NCBI RefSeq assembly: GCF_014534645.1
Contig: NZ_JACVQF010000235.1
Coordinates: 124,001-188,000 of the forward strand
From: Streptomyces griseicoloratus
GTDB taxonomy: Bacteria > Actinomycetota > Actinomycetes > Streptomycetales > Streptomycetaceae
Reading direction: 5' to 3'
DNA: 64,000 nt
In this document: positions 62,298-64,000 of the stretch, one piece after another
Layout of the letters: the number at the start of each line of letters is the position of its first letter
How positions within the stretch are numbered: position 1 is the first letter of the stretch
Position numbers and translations under genes: made by a program
The notes under the pieces: generated by a model
Database searches by the model: none
What the model was told of the DNA's origin: nothing
What the model saw: the letters and a program-made list of their open reading frames with translations, nothing else

Positions 62298-62729
62298 TCA
62301 CCGCCTCTGTTCCACGTACTCCTTGAGGTGCTCCAGATCGCTGTGAACGAGCCGTTCTATCGCGTTCGCCTGGGCGAAGCCCTTCGGTCCGCCGAAGGAG
62401 TCCCTGATGGTGCCGGGCTCGTACTCGATCCGTACCTGGACCCGGGTGCTGTTCTTGTCGATCGGCTGCAACGAGAAGGAACCCGCGAGGTCGGGGGCGT
62501 CGGTGGTACGCCATTCCATCAGGTGTTCACCCTTGCGGTCGGAGACCTCGGCCTCGAACGCCTGGGACCGGCCGCCGGCCTCGATGTCGAGACGCGTGCG
62601 GCCCTCGCCCTCCGCACGGGCCTGTCGTACTCCCTCCACGAAACGTGGATAGCTCTCCGCCTGGTGGAGGACGTCCCAGATCTCGTCGACCGGAACTCCG
62701 ACGTCAACGTGTTCTTCCAGGGTGCTCAT
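62298..62729 (-). CDS. SRPBCC (START-like) family protein
   Basis: 143 aa in the polyketide cyclase/dehydrase-like SRPBCC fold: VDVGVPVDEIWDVLHQAESYP at the N-terminus and FSLQPIDKNSTRVQVRIEYE, with a C-terminal helix (FAQANAIERLVHSDLEHLKE). These proteins bind hydrophobic ligands or assist stress responses; nothing nearby names the ligand. It is convergent with the APC permease gene. Confidence 0.85.
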   Translation of the reverse strand: MSTLEEHVDVGVPVDEIWDVLHQAESYPRFVEGVRQARAEGEGRTRLDIEAGGRSQAFEAEVSDRKGEHLMEWRTTDAPDLAGSFSLQPIDKNSTRVQVRIEYEPGTIRDSFGGPKGFAQANAIERLVHSDLEHLKEYVEQRR

Positions 62730-62846
62730 GACCCACCTCCACGTCCGGATCAGGTGCGTATGCGCCTTCTGTTTCCAGTGTGCGCCGACACGGGCCGGTC
62801 GATCGGACGACGGGACGGGCGGCGGCCGCCATGCCGGCCGGCGGGC

Positions 62847-63899
62847 TCACCGAGCAGCCGTGGCGGGGCGGGACGAGTCGTCGGGACGGCGTACGCGGAG
62901 CACCGCCACCCCGTTGACGCGGCCCGCCGAGAGATCGTCGAGGGCACGGTCCGCGTGGTCGAAGCCGTATCCGGTGACCATGACCCGCAGCCGGTGCTCG
63001 GCTGCCGCGGCGAGCAGGGCCCGCCCGTCCTCGCGGGTGTTCGCCGTGACACTGTGGATGGTCCGCTCGCGGAACAGGTGCCGCCGGTAGTCCAGCGAGG
63101 GGATGTCGGTCAGGTGGATGCCGGCGATGCTGAGCGTGCCGCCGCTGTCCAGGGCCTCGAGCGCGACGGGGACGAGGTCGCCGGCGGGGGCGAAGAGGAT
63201 CGCCGCGTCCAGCGGCTCCCGGGGAGGTGCGTACGGGTCGGCCGCCGAGACGGCGCCGAGGCGCAGTGCCAGTTCCCGGGCGGCCGGTGACCGGGTGAAC
63301 ACGTGGACGGCGGCGCCTCGGGCGAGGGCCACCTGAGTGGTGAGGTGGGCAGAGGCCCCGAAACCGTAGACCCCCAGACGCCCGCCCGGAGGCAGGTCGG
63401 CGCGACGCAGCGCGCGGTAGCCGATGATCCCGGCGCACAGCAGCGGGGCCAGCTCCTCATCGGTGTATCCCTGCGGCAGCTCGTACGCGTACTCGGCGGG
63501 GACGGTCGCGTACTCGGCGTAGCCCCCGTCCGCATCCCAACCGGTGTAGAGCGAGGACGGGCACAGGTTCTCCCGCCCTCGCACGCAGTGCCGGCACGTC
63601 CCACACGTCCAGCGCAGCCACGGGATCCCGACCCTGGCGCCGGCCACGGGGCCGGTGGCGCCCGGGCCGGCCGCGACGACCTCACCGACCACCTCGTGCC
63701 CGGGCACGACCCGCTCGCGGTGCGCGGGCAGGTCGCCGTCGCGCACGTGGAGGTCGGTCCGGCACACCCCGCACGCGATCACCCGCACCAGTAGCTCGCC
63801 GTCCGCGGGCACCGGCACGGGCAGTACGGCGGACTCGATCGTCCCCGGCCGGGAGGCAGGGGCGACCCAGGCACGCATCGACGGGAGCGTTGCATTCAT
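62847..63899 (-). CDS. Zinc-dependent alcohol dehydrogenase
   Basis: Medium-chain dehydrogenase of 350 aa. Catalytic zinc ligands lie in [10 protein letters not shown] and GHEVVGEVV. The structural-zinc loop [16 protein letters not shown] has all four Cys residues, and [10 protein letters not shown] is the Rossmann nucleotide-binding segment. This combination fits the AdhA-like branch, probably acting on aliphatic alcohols or aldehydes. The ATG at 63899 (MNATLPSM) is taken; an upstream in-frame start would add unmatched residues. The last 101 bases of the window hold only its leader. Confidence 0.88.
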   Translation of the reverse strand: MNATLPSMRAWVAPASRPGTIESAVLPVPVPADGELLVRVIACGVCRTDLHVRDGDLPAHRERVVPGHEVVGEVVAAGPGATGPVAGARVGIPWLRWTCGTCRHCVRGRENLCPSSLYTGWDADGGYAEYATVPAEYAYELPQGYTDEELAPLLCAGIIGYRALRRADLPPGGRLGVYGFGASAHLTTQVALARGAAVHVFTRSPAARELALRLGAVSAADPYAPPREPLDAAILFAPAGDLVPVALEALDSGGTLSIAGIHLTDIPSLDYRRHLFRERTIHSVTANTREDGRALLAAAAEHRLRVMVTGYGFDHADRALDDLSAGRVNGVAVLRVRRPDDSSRPATAAR

Positions 63900-64000
63900 G
63901 GAAGACACCCCAGCTTCCATCAGACCTCGATCACGGCCGGATGATGCCGATCCGTTCCACTGCGTCCACTTCCCTGGATGACGCACCGGAATCGTCCCAG

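Noticed and set aside
1-64000. CRISPR arrays, tRNA or rRNA genes, phage or IS elements
   Set aside because: No regularly spaced exact repeats, no tRNA-like cloverleaf with CCA context, and no transposase- or integrase-like protein was seen on either strand.

Overview
The window is 64 kb of chromosome from a high-GC actinomycete, almost certainly Streptomyces. GC is very high, nearly every codon ends in G or C, GTG and TTG starts are common, and twin-arginine signals, an ECF42 sigma factor with its DGPF partner, and the ROK and LacI sugar regulators all fit that genus. I see no tRNA, rRNA, CRISPR array, phage gene or insertion sequence.

Left part (1-11.9 kb): plant or microbial polysaccharide use. 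It holds a truncated secreted glycoside hydrolase with a discoidin domain, a secreted DUF1996 protein, a GH3 beta-glucosidase, a ROK repressor divergent from an ABC sugar importer (binding protein plus two permeases, no ATPase), a GH1 beta-glucosidase and a STAS-domain regulator.

Central part (12-39.5 kb): a large L-rhamnose/rhamnoside catabolic locus. Exported enzymes (two GH106-like hydrolases, a GH127 family enzyme with a LamG domain, and a GH78 alpha-L-rhamnosidase) would release rhamnose. A minus-strand operon encodes the rhamnose ABC importer (rhaT-P-Q-S), rhamnose mutarotase (rhaM) and a LacI repressor. A divergent plus-strand operon encodes rhamnose isomerase, a fused rhamnulose-1-P aldolase/lactaldehyde dehydrogenase, rhamnulokinase and LutABC lactate oxidase. 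Together they would take rhamnoside to DHAP plus pyruvate. Four operator-like palindromes lie just downstream of recognisable promoters; three sit at exactly the same distance from the -10 box. This suggests one repressor controls the whole locus.

Right part (39.6-64 kb): a mosaic of small transcription units. These are a DGPF/ECF42 sigma pair with a candidate ECF42 promoter, PPOX and VOC enzymes, an SDR coupled to a short relic of an alcohol dehydrogenase, an MHS-type transporter, DinB, an XRE regulator with SDR and aldo/keto reductase, a MoxR/VWA pair, an amidinotransferase, an imine-reductase-like enzyme divergent from a TetR regulator, a DNA alkylation repair protein, two VOC genes flanking an AraC regulator and sharing one promoter-proximal element, a hypothetical Gly-rich-tailed protein, an arsenic resistance cluster (arsC/arsR-acr3), an APC permease, an SRPBCC protein and a zinc alcohol dehydrogenase at the right edge.
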